The notes beneath the pieces were generated by a model. It was not told where the DNA came from and searched no databases. It saw nothing but the letters and a program-made list of their open reading frames with translations. Below are positions 25,073-36,262 of a stretch of DNA of 64,000 bases, piece by piece. The stretch spans positions 62,001 to 126,000 of the forward strand of contig SGPM01000031.1 of the NCBI GenBank assembly GCA_004802725.1. Reading direction: 5' to 3'. The first letter of the stretch is position 1. Every line of letters starts with the position of its first letter. Both the position numbers and the translations under genes were made by a program. Source of the stretch: Antrodiella citrinella (taxonomy: Eukaryota > Basidiomycota > Agaricomycetes > Polyporales > Steccherinaceae).

Positions 25073-26838
25073 TCACATAATAAAATTATCCGCCAAATGT
25101 CGCAACACACCCTGCCCAAGCTCATGGTGCTTGAACCTCTTCACGTCTCGTGCAATTATGACCGCATGCGAATTGGTGACCGGGTCAACGAACACCAAAT
25201 GCTTCTTGAGGTTCGGCAACGCATTAAGAGTTTGTACGATTATGTGTTGTAGTGGCAGCAAAACGTCCACACTCTGAAGCTTGGGAGCCTCGGACCCCGG
25301 TTCCTGAGACGCAGAGGAGGAAGCGGTAGCGGGTGAAGAGCCATCGGCTTGAAGGAGGGACGTTTGTTCTCTGCCTGGGTCGTCCATGAAGTCTACCGCA
25401 GCGTCTTCTATCGACCGTTCTACCCGTCCAATGGCATGGACCAAGCGCTCTCTATATGACTCGTCCTTCTCCAGCAACCGAAGTCGTGAGCGGGACTTCC
25501 GGTTATCTAGCGAAATGCGGAAAACCACCAGACCGAGAACGGCGGGCAACAGAATCGGGATGAGGATGAGCACAAGCTGAACGACACAAGGTATCTAGTC
25601 AGCAGGGTGATGGTACGCAGCAAGACGTAGGTTACGCACTATATTACCAGGGAACTTGAATTGTAGGACAGGAGGAAGCGGTATTTTGAATGACTTGACG
25701 TTCTTGAACCACATCCTCGAGAACAGAGTTGGCGGCGGAGGTTTTGGTTTCGGAACATCCGACGGTGTGAATGAGGCTATCACAGACGAATACTCTTCGT
25801 CCATCTCTCTGCGATTGAACAAATGCTACGGTTCAAATTTTGTGTCAAAAATGAAATGAGGGTTGTTACACACATCTTGATACCGTTGAATGTATGATCA
25901 CGGAACGGGTCAGACGTTTCCACAGCGGCAGTCATATACGGCACTGTCCTGTCATTCACGGTGTTTGCATAGAACCGAACTTGCGCGAACGTCGACAGAG
26001 TCTGGTAGAATATCCTGCCTTCAAACATCTTTTGTCAGTATCACGGCAGGAATACCCTCAGAGACAACAGAGCCGTACCAGGATCAGTCATGACATCCAA
26101 TAAAGGCCTCCCACTCTCCGCCCAATCGTCCGAAGTATACAGCTGTTCTCCGGTTCTGCTCAGCATGCGCGGACCAAGGAACGCGAAGACTTTCGAGAAG
26201 AAGGTCTGGTAACGGATTTGCCCTAGGTGGGGGGTCGCGACTGTACTGAAGTTAACAGGCTGGACGGTCTGGAAGAATCCCTTTTGCGCCAAGCAACTAG
26301 CAACGCGTTCACATCAATATTGACTGGATTTTGGGGGTGCAGAGAAGAAACTCACCCGGCGACGTATCTCGCAATCAACCCTCCAAGACTGTACCCCGTA
26401 ATGGAGAACCGCGTCACAATCTTTCCCTCCTCATCTTTCAGTCTCTTCACTTGAGCCAAAATCTATTCCACAAGCATAGTCAGAACCAATTCCTCTCCAG
26501 CGGAACGGTGCATAGCTCACCTCCTTAGTAACCCGCTCTCCGCACCAATCAATCCCGTCATACGTCGCAGAGTCCTTATTCGTCTCGGGCACGATCACGA
26601 CCAGCTCCTCCCCATCTGGTCCACTCTTCATGTGCGCTTCTTGCCCAGCTGCTGGCGCATTTGTTAGTGAAGTATCTCGAGCGTCTCGTCCCTGTTCTGC
26701 CTTGGACGAGTCGACAGTAGTGGAACCAAGAGTCTCGCGGTATATGCGCGTCATCTCAGTCAAATGGATCGGGTTCCCCCACATCCCGTGCAAGAGCACC
26801 AGCAGGTGCACGTTCTTAGGTTCCGTCGAGGACACCAT
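25073..26838 (-). CDS. DUF676 putative serine esterase/phospholipase (Lpl1/Rog1-like)
   Basis: Predicted lipase of the alpha/beta-hydrolase fold; yeast relatives are the lipid-droplet phospholipase Lpl1 and Rog1. Start MVSSTEPKNVHLLVLLHGMW (26838) contains the oxyanion-type LHGMWG. Then IVPETNKDSATYDGIDWCGE, and across an intron the nucleophile elbow ITGYSLGGLIARYVAG (G-Y-S-L-G). Further: FSTVATPHLGQIRYQTFFSK, ARFYAN-like VRFYANTVNDRTVPYMTAAV (likely Asp region) and DHTFNGIK. The last exon starts with a hydrophobic segment VLILIPILLPAVLGLVVFRI (membrane anchor) and carries a family-type end HHELGQGVLRHLADNFIM; the likely catalytic His lies near the end. A start 12 codons upstream in the same frame is possible. 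Six exons. Same strand as the oxygenase gene behind it. Confidence 0.85.
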
Positions 26839-27242
26839 GAATCGAGGAGTCAAAGAGAGGCAAGATAAAGACAAAGGAAAGGAGAAAAAAACAATCAGGG
26901 AGTATGGTCTGATTATCCCAGGTTATAAAGTCGCAGCAGATGTGTATGTCGAGGCTTTCGGCCCTCGGGGAAGAGTGTTGTATGCATAGAGACGACTTGC
27001 GTGTTCAGCCGGCCGGGTGTCCCGGAGAGACTTGTCATTCTCTGCCTTGCGCGCATCAAACGCTAGCGATTCTCCGGCATCCCCTCACAAACGTTTTCGC
27101 ATCGGAAAACAGTTTTCCGTTCAAAAAGTTCCGTGGAAGTCGTAAACTCGTATATTTGACGTTCCCTCTCATTGCGACATGCATGAAGACATAAACTTTA
27201 AACCGCAAGAACTTAAACTGATATGACAAGGCCTAGAACCGC
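26839..27242. other. Intergenic between lipase and oxygenase genes
   Basis: About 400 bp. It holds the lipase promoter and the 3' flank of the Ppo gene. No other feature seen. Confidence 0.4.
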
Positions 27243-30200
27243 TCAATCAAACTACGCAAAAGCAAAAGATTAGCACATCGTACCACACCAACTAAACAAC
27301 ACAGAAAACCCACTTGAACAACCATCGACGTCGCCCAAGGCGTCTGCTTCTGATCTTTCCCAAGGTACACATACCCACTCGTCCGCATCGTGTCCGATGG
27401 GAACCTATGATACGATCGGAGAGAACGAACGTTCAAGTCAAGTCAGCGTTAGAATTCTGAGTGGCAGGGAGCACGAAGATATCTTGTCTTGGAAGCTGGT
27501 ACTCACCGTTTGAGAGTCCCGGACTGTCCGGGCGCGCGGCGCAAGTTCTGCAGACCAAATATAGCGCGGAGGACGTGCACCATGATCTTACTTGCCAGGT
27601 CTTGACCGAGACACCTACATGGCGCGATAAAACCATGATCAGTAATTTTGTTGTTACTGGCAGTGACAGACGGGCAAACGTGATCTGAGCTTACTTCTCA
27701 CAACCATCGCCAGAGAGGTACATATCCCGAGACGCACGGCCAGGGTTCACGTTCTGAGGGTCAGGGAAGCCTTCGGGCTGCGAATCGAATAGGGTCAGAC
27801 AGCACAATGTGCAGAACGGTCGGACAGAACACTGACGTCGAGGTTGGCCTTGGCAATATCGACGAAGATGCGACTGTTGCCTTTGATGATCAAGTTACCA
27901 ACTCTCTGCTCGCCGTATGAATCACCTGAAAGGACGCCTGTGAGCGAGAGTACGAAGAGGAAGGAAGGGTGGACACTCACGGTATACACCACGGAAGGCA
28001 GGGTCGAGACCTAAGGAGAAAACAACAATGAGACCCTATAGGCATAAGATTCTATCATGTAGTAAAACATACGAAGGGCTTCCATGACCAAACCCTGGAG
28101 CTGGCTCTCATCCTTAGATCCAAAAGAAGTCTTCGTGCACAGAACCTGCACGTCCGTCGGCTTGTTCTCATCCAAGAAGAAATCGACCAAGTGCGTCAAC
28201 GCCTGCGACAACTCCACGGTCGATCCGACGAGGATAGCGAGCATCGAGTTCGCGACCGAGTCAGAGTCGTAGCCAAGACTGGCGAACCGGGCAACGAGCT
28301 CATCATGGTTGGTTGGTGTCTTGAAGATGTTTGAGACGGCGCTGAGGATTCCTGAGACCGATAACTGGGAAGTATAAGCACTTGCAGTCGTAGTTTAGCG
28401 CGACTAACAGAGACTCACGTTGAGTCCAACTCCGGAAGAGTCCTTGATGTAATGGAGGAGCTTGTCGACGTGTGCCTTTGACTTTTCTTGGAGATTCAGT
28501 AGTTTGGATTGGGCGACGTCGAGGAATAGATATCTGTATGTAACACTTCTAAGTCCGCAACTATGATTGGATATGAATGGCACTTACGAATAGACATCGC
28601 TCAAAATCTCCCACATCTCCCTCGGCGTGAATCCAGGCGCGTCAGACGGTGCATCAGCTGCCTTCAACGGAATTCCAACCTACACAAAAAAGCCCTTCAC
28701 TTCATTACATCCAATCAACAAATACACGATACTTACCGTCTCACAAGCCCAGTGAATGGGCACATACTTGAGCACATCTCGAGCGATATCCACGTTCCTC
28801 GTATTGGAAGCTACAGCAGTCCAAGACTCCTTCATCATCATCGAGCGCGTCGTCTTGTAGAAATACTCCAGGATCCGCTGGGCACCATCAGGTGCGCCGA
28901 CAAGAGCCCTGAGCATGGTCCGTTGCTCCCTCTCACCGCGAGCGCCATCGTCCGAAGCGATGAAGAATCTATGTGCATGAACAAACATAAACTCGCGAGG
29001 ATGACACAGCATGAGACGACGCAGACGTACCCAGGACCGCTGACGATGGCACCAGACCGGACATGCTGAGGCGTTCCAAACTTCTCTGGGCTCCTCAACA
29101 CTTCCACAGCGCCTCGGTAGTTCCCAATACTAGGAACATCCTCGGTAGGCGTAGGCTTGTTGAAGTCGTACAAATGCGAGTCCCCAAGCTTCCGCAAGAT
29201 AGGCTTCATCGCCTGGGGCGTCATGAGCGGGAACCACGTGTAAACGCTGTCGTAGTTGAACTGGGTGGGCAGGGTGCGGAGGAAGAGGCGTCCGAGGGTG
29301 CTGCCGTACCCTGGGGCGGAGGGATCACGCTGGCAGTCTTGGAATCCCCAGGAGGTCATGTTGAAGGGCGTGTAGTCGGCGGTGTAGAACCTGTCTCCGC
29401 GGGTGAGTGCGATCGCATCGCTGAGGATGGCTCGACTGATCGTGTAAGCTAGATGGAGGGTTCGTTCAAGGAGCGAAACTTCAGAGTTTGTATAGGAGGT
29501 ACGTACATGGGCACAAACCAGCACCGTCAACGACAGGCTTGGCCTCTTCAGCCTGGAGACCGACATAGAGCTCAAGGAAGTTGATGTCCCCATATAGCTT
29601 CTCCGCAGCAGCAGCGACTTCGGGGTTGCTGTTCCATTCGATGAAAGTCGAGTAAGCTGTATAATGATATTTAACGTGATTATGTGTATGCGCTGTAGAA
29701 GGAGCTTACCTTTGAGGCCGAGGAACTTCCTGAAGTCGTTCAGGGAGCAGACACCCCAACGACGATTCTGCTCGATACCCATGATCTCATGAAGCCGCAT
29801 GATATGAGGGGTTCCGCGCGCCTTGAAGGCTCCAGCAGCGTGATCCGTTCTGGTAAGGGGAATGAGAACCTTGCATATACGCATATGATCGTATAACTCA
29901 CGCATTATGCAGGACTGCTGCCAACTCCGCATCTTTGAATGTTCCGTCACTTTGACGCTGCATGCTGAGAACAGTGCAGTGAGCAGTAGCGTCGTGATGA
30001 GCGAGCGAGAAAACTCACTCTCCGAAAGTCCAATGTTTTACATCTGGATCAGTGCTATGAAGTTCCTTCGCTTTGGCCTTGAAATCTTGGATGCTAAGCT
30101 GTTTTACAAGATGACAATCAATACCATGCGTAAAAGGCCTAGAGAACATCACATACGTCCTCAGGTTGCTTGCCCGGGAAGATCTTGGAGAACACCTGAT

Positions 30201-31921
30201 GAACCCATTGTTCATCTTCGACGGAGGTCGTAGCATGCCATCTATACAAGCAGTTAAATTCGACACTGCAGACGTTGCCACGCCCGCGCTCAAACAGGGT
30301 GTGATCTTCTTGGCGAATTTCCTATTGCCGTAAATGTGCTGTCAGCGTCGCAGCAGAAAATGGGGAGGTAACGCAGAAAACTAACACCGAATGGATTTAA
30401 GCTCCAGCTGCTACCCTGCCTTACTAAACCCAGAATGGCACTGAAGTAGTCGGAAAAGACAGCCGAGGCAAACCAGGTACCTGCCGTACTTTTGGGTGAG
30501 ACGACGACAAAGCTTAAAGCTAATCCAATACTAACAGTTAATGAGACGCGTCGTCTGGAAGAGATCCTCCTCCTGTGCGAGCAAAATTGCCCCTCGATTT
30601 GGGTTGTCAGAGGTCAAGGTATCGGGGTCGACATAAGTGCCACGCTCATTGATCTCAAGCAGTTTCCTCGCAATGTACTATAAGAGAAGAGTAGAGCATG
30701 AGTTTCGAGGGTCTTCCATTGAATATCCGGTACGCACGTTATGGTTTCGATTGAATAGCACTAGTATGACGCAAACTGCCGGCGGGAGCAACAGCAGGCG
30801 ATCCTCGGCGAACGCGTCAGGGTGCAAGTAGCCCCGTCCGTTACGCATACGGACCTTGTCCTGTGCCTCCTGGTTGTGACCATAAAGCGGTGCAAGATCA
30901 ACGTAGGACGACGTCTCATTAATGTTGACATCTTCGTGAGACGTGCGGAAGACACTGGGTATATGCGTCTCAAAACTGAGTGACGGAAGAAGATTGAGTG
31001 AAGAACCTACGTGTGAATGACGAGAGCCGCAAAGGCGAACATCATGCTGGAAAGTCCCGCTGGATGTTTCACGAACTGCAAGTCATTAGTATTGCTGGCG
31101 GAAAATACGAACTAGAAGGTTACACACCTTCTCACGCTTGAGTAGCGTATCGAACACAAGCCCAGCATCCGGAAGTTGGTTCTTGGGCAGCGGATTAACC
31201 TGCTGAACGCTTCGTGCGTATGGCATACCAGCTTTACCCATGTCAGGATCGGACAGGTTGTTGTTCGATCCATCAGCACAGCGCCAAGCGTACTTATCAC
31301 CGATGTAGGTAGCTGGAGGATGGGGTAGATCGTTGTACACTGTGCAATTACACATGAGACGAGTTTATCCTTTCGTGTGTCTCGAGACACTTACAGAGTT
31401 CAACTACGGCATTTTGCAGCTTCGTCTGGAAAGGCCCCTCGGGCAGACGAGAGAGGAACACCAGAACGTGTTCCAGCTTTTAGATTAATCAGCAACGTAA
31501 TCTTGAAGAGAGAATTGTGTCGCACTCACTAGCATTTTGCGGTCATCGATTGCATTATTATGTCTCAACGCGTCGACGATCCCAGTCTGTACAAATCGTG
31601 TCAGAATGAGTTGTCAGTAAACGGTGTAAGCCACTTACCAGGGCAGAAAAATCCAAGGCGAACGGAAGGCCGCTCTTGATCTATGAAAAGTGAGATACGT
31701 GCGCACAACCAGCGCGTAGGCATACCCACCTGGTCCCGGAAATCCTGGATGCGACTAGAATAAGTCTCCTCCTTTGACGCGCTAGGGCCATTGGACTTCG
31801 GCGCAGCCAAGTTCTAGCATCGATAAACATACGAGTTAACGACGCGTCAAGGAAATACTCACTGAGGCAAAGGTGGAGGCCCTTTGAACGAGCTTAGCAG
31901 CAGCTGCGTGATGGACGACAT
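27243..31921 (-). CDS. Ppo-type fatty-acid oxygenase (haem peroxidase/dioxygenase fused to P450)
   Basis: Psi-factor-producing oxygenase/linoleate diol synthase family: makes hydroperoxy fatty acids from linoleate and may isomerise them, giving oxylipin signals that steer sporulation. Start MSSITQLLLSSFKGPPPLP (31921); about 18-20 exons. The peroxidase domain has AALVIHTVFRTS (distal His), INETSSYVDLAPLYGHNQEA, LLLLPPAVCVILVLFNRNHN and EFNCLYRWHATTS (proximal His, with the catalytic Tyr region). Next are YSTFIEWNSNPEVAAAAEKL and INFLELYVGLQAEEAKPVVD. The P450-like C-terminal half ends with YLSGDGCEKCLGQDLASKIM, which keeps a Cys in the CLG position of a haem-thiolate loop. A final intron gives the end PWATSMVVQFD; without it the frame runs on. 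The join of exon 1 to SKEETYSSRIQDFRDQ is my best guess. A CT-rich leader precedes the start. Confidence 0.9.
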
Positions 31922-33443
31922 GGTGGACGAGAGGGAACAAGAGGGGGTAAAGAAAGGGGTGGATGGGAGGTCAGGATATTTATTGAAAACGGACTGAACA
32001 TGTGCTGCTTCCCAGTGATGGCCTGTCTGAGTTTAAACATGAGTACTGAAAGACAGAGCTACCGTTCCTTCTGTCAATCAGTTCGCCGTTTTAGGGCCAC
32101 ACCGAGGGTTACGTCATATCCGCCAGGCTCTGCATAGCGGCACCAACTTCTACCTGCATACATCGGCGAACCTGCTGTTGTCATCTGTCGCATGCTGGAT
32201 TCCAACAATGAAATGCATCATGCATCATACGCAGGGAGATGCAGGGTTCCTTGTAAACCATCTCTGGATACGACACAAAGGAGATGCGGACTGGAACGGG
32301 CCCCATATAGCTAAAAACATTCAGAAGATGGTTCGCACGCACACCCTAGAAGCAACAGAAAAGGCACCATGTTCATGTTCATATCTTGACGCGTACAGCT
32401 GTTATATGAGCGTAAATGAGACAGAGCCAATCTATGATCGCGTTGTCATCTTCCGTGCCCGAGCTTGTGTCATGGACAGCAGACGCGATGTTGAAAAAGT
32501 CGTCAAGCATGGAACGCGACTCGACTGGCGCAGTGGCGATGCCGGACGGCGCCACGTGGAAAGGTGATCGCGTTCCAACGCTTAGTGAGTGTGATCACCC
32601 GATTTGGTGAGGAAGGTTCAAGTTCGTCTGCAGGACTTTATTTCTCGATGCCCCAAGGTGGCCCGGGGCCCTACGCACAGAAAATTGAAGATCAACTTTC
32701 TACTTGGCCTGCCCATCTTCCTCTCACTCCTCCTCCGCTGCTGTCCGAGTCTCAGCCCATTGGGAGCTCAGGGTGACGCATCCCACCACGTCAGACACGC
32801 ACTGATCCCCCAACGCAGATGGAATTACAGTAGCTTCAATTGGGCACTGTAAAAATGTCTACTGAACCAGAGTGGCGCTCAGGGGAGAACCCCGAATTGG
32901 TCAGTAATATGTGGACGCTTCGTACTTGTCAAGCATGCTTCTTAGCCTACTATGATACCGTTGACTCGGAGACCTCTGCCATTCTCGTGACACCACAGCA
33001 CGTCGTGACTTACAGTGTCGAGAAAGATTGGTGCCGCCCTCTGTGTAAACCTACACAGATTCCCGCACAGACCTAGCAACGTAATTATCAGGTTCGTGCA
33101 GCTTGGTTGCCTGCATGATTCTAGACATTCTGTCCAGGTCTAAATCTCGGTAATTTTTCCCATCGACGATGTCGCAGTGTAGAAGTGCCCTAACGTAGAT
33201 GCAGTCTGAATTACCGTTCATATCGTGGACAAGCTTCGGTTCTACCCTCAGAGCCTCAATATGTGGGCGGGCTCCCAGCCCACCGCCACCGCTACTAACA
33301 CTTATCGTCCGTCATGTACATATGCGTGAAGGTGGCGCATCGCATGACCAGGAAACTCTACTGTTATACATATGGTACACATTACGATCGGGAACTCTAT
33401 GGAGCCTGGATCACATCATCTTGGAAGACCCTCTGCGACCCAC
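31922..33443. other. 1.5 kb intergenic region, no supported gene
   Basis: It contains the Ppo promoter (CT-rich leader and an A/T-rich AAATAT patch near 31975-31985) and the 3' flank of the kinase gene. Plus-strand frames at 32178-32567, 32604-32852 and 32840-33076 have no recognisable motifs, no splice support and no promoter that I can defend. Confidence 0.45.
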
Positions 33444-35954
33444 TCAAGTCGCATACACCACCTCCACATACCGCTCCTCCTCAGGCACCTGCGCCAACCC
33501 ACCACCCCCAATCGTACCACCAGCCATCTCCACCGCGCCCTGCGTCCCAGGCGGCGTATCCAACTCCCACTCCCGCCTCATCCGGTTGAACACCATCTTG
33601 AACGTCGACGCCGCACCCTTCTCCAGGACCAAATTCACCGTCGCCTTGTACCCCGCGATCGCCTGCAGTGTCGTCGGCCTGTACACCTCGATGCGGAACT
33701 TGACCGCTTTGACGGGTGCGAGGAGGCCCGTCGGGTCCCGCGAGTCGTCGAGCCGGCATTTCAGCACGCCCATCCCCTCGGCTTGGGTGAGCACGACGCT
33801 CAAGCCCATCCCTTCTAAAATCTCTCTGCATTCTTGCCGGGTGTAGGCAGCATCTTGCGTAGACACGAGCTGGTAGCTCGCAGGTTTGAATCGGAAGAGC
33901 GTGCCGAGCCACGTACGTTTAGGCGTGGACGAGAACACGAACGAGCCACCGCCGTCGGAGACTGAGAACGCCGAAGACGCAGGAGAACTTATCGCGCTCC
34001 GCTTCTTCCGTAGCTTCGCCCGCTCGCCGGAAGGTGGCTCAGCGATCTGCACCCGCCTGTCCCCGCCACCGCGAGAACCATTGTTGCTGCGCAATGACGA
34101 CTTGCGGCCAGGTGCATTCTCAGCGTCGTCGGCGGTGAGATAAGATGAATGGGGTCGAGTGTTCTCTTTGTCTAGATGGCCGTCCGTAGCACGTCGGCGG
34201 ATGCTGAGGGGTCGGGTAGAATTTGCGCTGTGGGAAGCGAATGTATCTACAGATGCTGCTCCAGTAGCAACACGGCTGGCGTCGAAGGGCTTTCCGAGGT
34301 CCAGAGTGAGAGGCGTGGTCGGAGGGGCTCGGAGCGGTGCGGGGGACTTCATAGGATTACGGGTCCGAGGTGTTACAGCGGTAGGCCCCGTTTGCATGAC
34401 AGTAATATGGTTAACGATCTGCTGGAAGAAGTGCTGTATTTTCTCATCCTGCACCTCCGGTATGTCGACCAACGGTGACGAGACGATAGGATCGCCTGTC
34501 CGACGCATGGAAACAGGTGTTCCGCTGGGTGAATGAAAGTCTGTAGGAGTGGGCGGAATCTCGAGAGTCGACAGCGAAGACGCCAGCATGGTAGAACTGA
34601 GTATCCTGACTTGTCGCATCTTGCCTGGACCAGGGCCACCACGGGAGTCCGGCTGCAAGAGGTCGTCATCACGCGACGCGCGTTTGGGAGTAGGAGGACC
34701 CGACCTCGAAGGGATGTTGAGATTTTCATCCTGGACCTGAGAACGGCGTTTCTTCGAACGCCGTTTCTGAGTCAGTTTCATCTCCTCATCCTCATCATAG
34801 TTCTCGAGATGGTTGGCTCGGTACCGAACGAGGAGGTGGTAGACACCTTTCTCCCATGTAGGTCGGTCGTTAGTAAGACTCCGGATCAAGGCCTCGTCCT
34901 TCATGTCAGGCCACAGAGTATGCAAGTTCGCCAGAATATCCGCGTCGATCTCAGAGGCGTCCTTCAGGGGTCGAGCGATTTGGTCCAGGTTGGGAACGTC
35001 GCAGCGCATGTCCTTGGGAGGGCAAGAAATGTAGAAAGGGTGGGTCAAAATCTCAGGTATCGTGATCCTCTTCTGCACGTCCTTCTCAAGCATCCTAGTG
35101 ATCAAATTCTGCGCAGCGGGATCAATGTCGGTGGGCATCGTGTACTTCCCGACTTTGACTTTCTCCAGAAGAGCGGGCAAATCCTCATCATCGAAGGGGA
35201 GCCGACCAGCAAGTAGCGCAAAGAGGATGACACCGCAAGACCAGACATCCGAAGAGGTTCCGTTGTACGCGCGACCCATGATGACCTCCGGAGCAGCGTA
35301 ATGAGGACTCCCACAAGCAGTTTCCAGTAGGTCGGTCTTGCCCTGCCAGATTGCCATCCCAAAGTCGGCGACTTTGATGTTCATATTGCCGTCGAGCAGG
35401 AGGTTCTCCGGTTTGAGGTCTCGGTGCGCAATGTTGAAACGATGACAGTAGTTGACTGCAGTAATGATTTGCTGAAAGTAGCCTAGAGCCTCTGGGGTAG
35501 ATAGTCGTCCCTTGTTGCATAGATATTCGAAGAGTTCGCCGCCTTCCACGTATTCCAAGATCAAGTAGAGTTCCGAAGATGTTTCCCAGACGTCGTAGAG
35601 CCGCATGATGTTTGGATGTTCAATCAGCTTCATGATGACGATCTCCCGTTCGATGCTGTGCAGAATGCGTTCGGCCTCGTCTCCCAGGTTGCGCATAGAC
35701 ATCCTGGAGTTGAGCAAGGCATTCTTCGAGACGATCTTTACCGCAGCGTATTGGCCAGTCTTGGAATGTCGAGCGATTCGGACGCGACCTAACGCGACAT
35801 TCAGCACCAAAATCATGTAAAGTCAAAGCTCCATCTCCAACGTACCAGAGCTGCCCTTCCCAATCGTCCTGCCGATCTTCCAGAGACCAATCATCTTGGG
35901 GTCGTCGTCTTTCCTGTTCCGCCGTGGGATGCGAGGCATGTCCGAGTGCGCCAT
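33444..35954 (-). CDS. Ser/Thr protein kinase of the Gin4/Kcc4/Hsl1 (Nim1-related) family
   Basis: Likely links septin/bud-neck or septum assembly to mitotic entry. Exon 1 (35954-35846) gives MAHSDMPRIPRRNRKDDDPK, then IGLWKIGRTIGKGSSG; a short intron leads to exon 2 from 35788. Kinase motifs: GKGSSGRVRIARH, QYAAVKIVSK (Lys), AHRDLKPENLLL, KVADFGMAIWQ, TACGSPHYAAPEVIMG and DVWSCGVILFALLAG. The fungal Gin4-type activation loop (GSPHYAAPE) and the adjacent IDPAAQNLITRMLEKDVQKR support the subfamily. A long disordered region with basic KKRRSK patches follows. The C-terminus (RFKPASYQLVSTQDAAYTRQ through VKAVKFRIEVYR and MRREWELD) looks like a KA1 domain that would bind acidic membrane lipids. 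About 826 residues, shorter than yeast Hsl1/Gin4. One intron only. Confidence 0.92.
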
Positions 35955-36262
35955 GGGTGCAAACAGAGGAAACTTAAATAGTTTGTTGAATAGAGAGTGT
36001 TATTTCACGGGCATATAGGCTATTTAGAAACAAAACAAAAATGTGGAGGTACAATGAGAGAACAAGTCGACCGCTCTTCGCAAAAATGTGGAATTCAACC
36101 TACCACGTGGAAGTGTGACAAGAGCTGTTACGGTCACTTCTGTTACACAATGTAACGTCACGTAGTAAACGCCACGAAGCTGGCGCCTATTGAACGCGTC
36201 GTCGACTCGGATTTGAATCTTGATCATTCCTTTGCGTCCACATCGTCCATAATTCCTGAACG
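35955..36262. promoter_or_regulatory. Divergent promoter, kinase / glycosyltransferase-like gene
   Basis: 308 bp separate the two start codons. No clear TATA box. A GTTACACAATGTAAC inverted repeat near 36140 might be a factor site. Confidence 0.4.

Noticed and set aside
28838..29950. Single 370-codon minus-strand frame as one exon of the oxygenase gene
   Set aside because: Parts read through introns: the pieces between exon segments lack family similarity and contain clear GT...AG signals. Only the segments matching the Ppo family were used.
32178..33076. Plus-strand frames between the oxygenase and kinase genes
   Set aside because: No motif, no splice support and no promoter; amino-acid composition looks random.
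35102..35520. Alternative minus-strand frames and the plus-strand frame 34533-35216 inside the kinase gene
   Set aside because: Shadows of a well-supported kinase exon with all catalytic motifs in the other frame.
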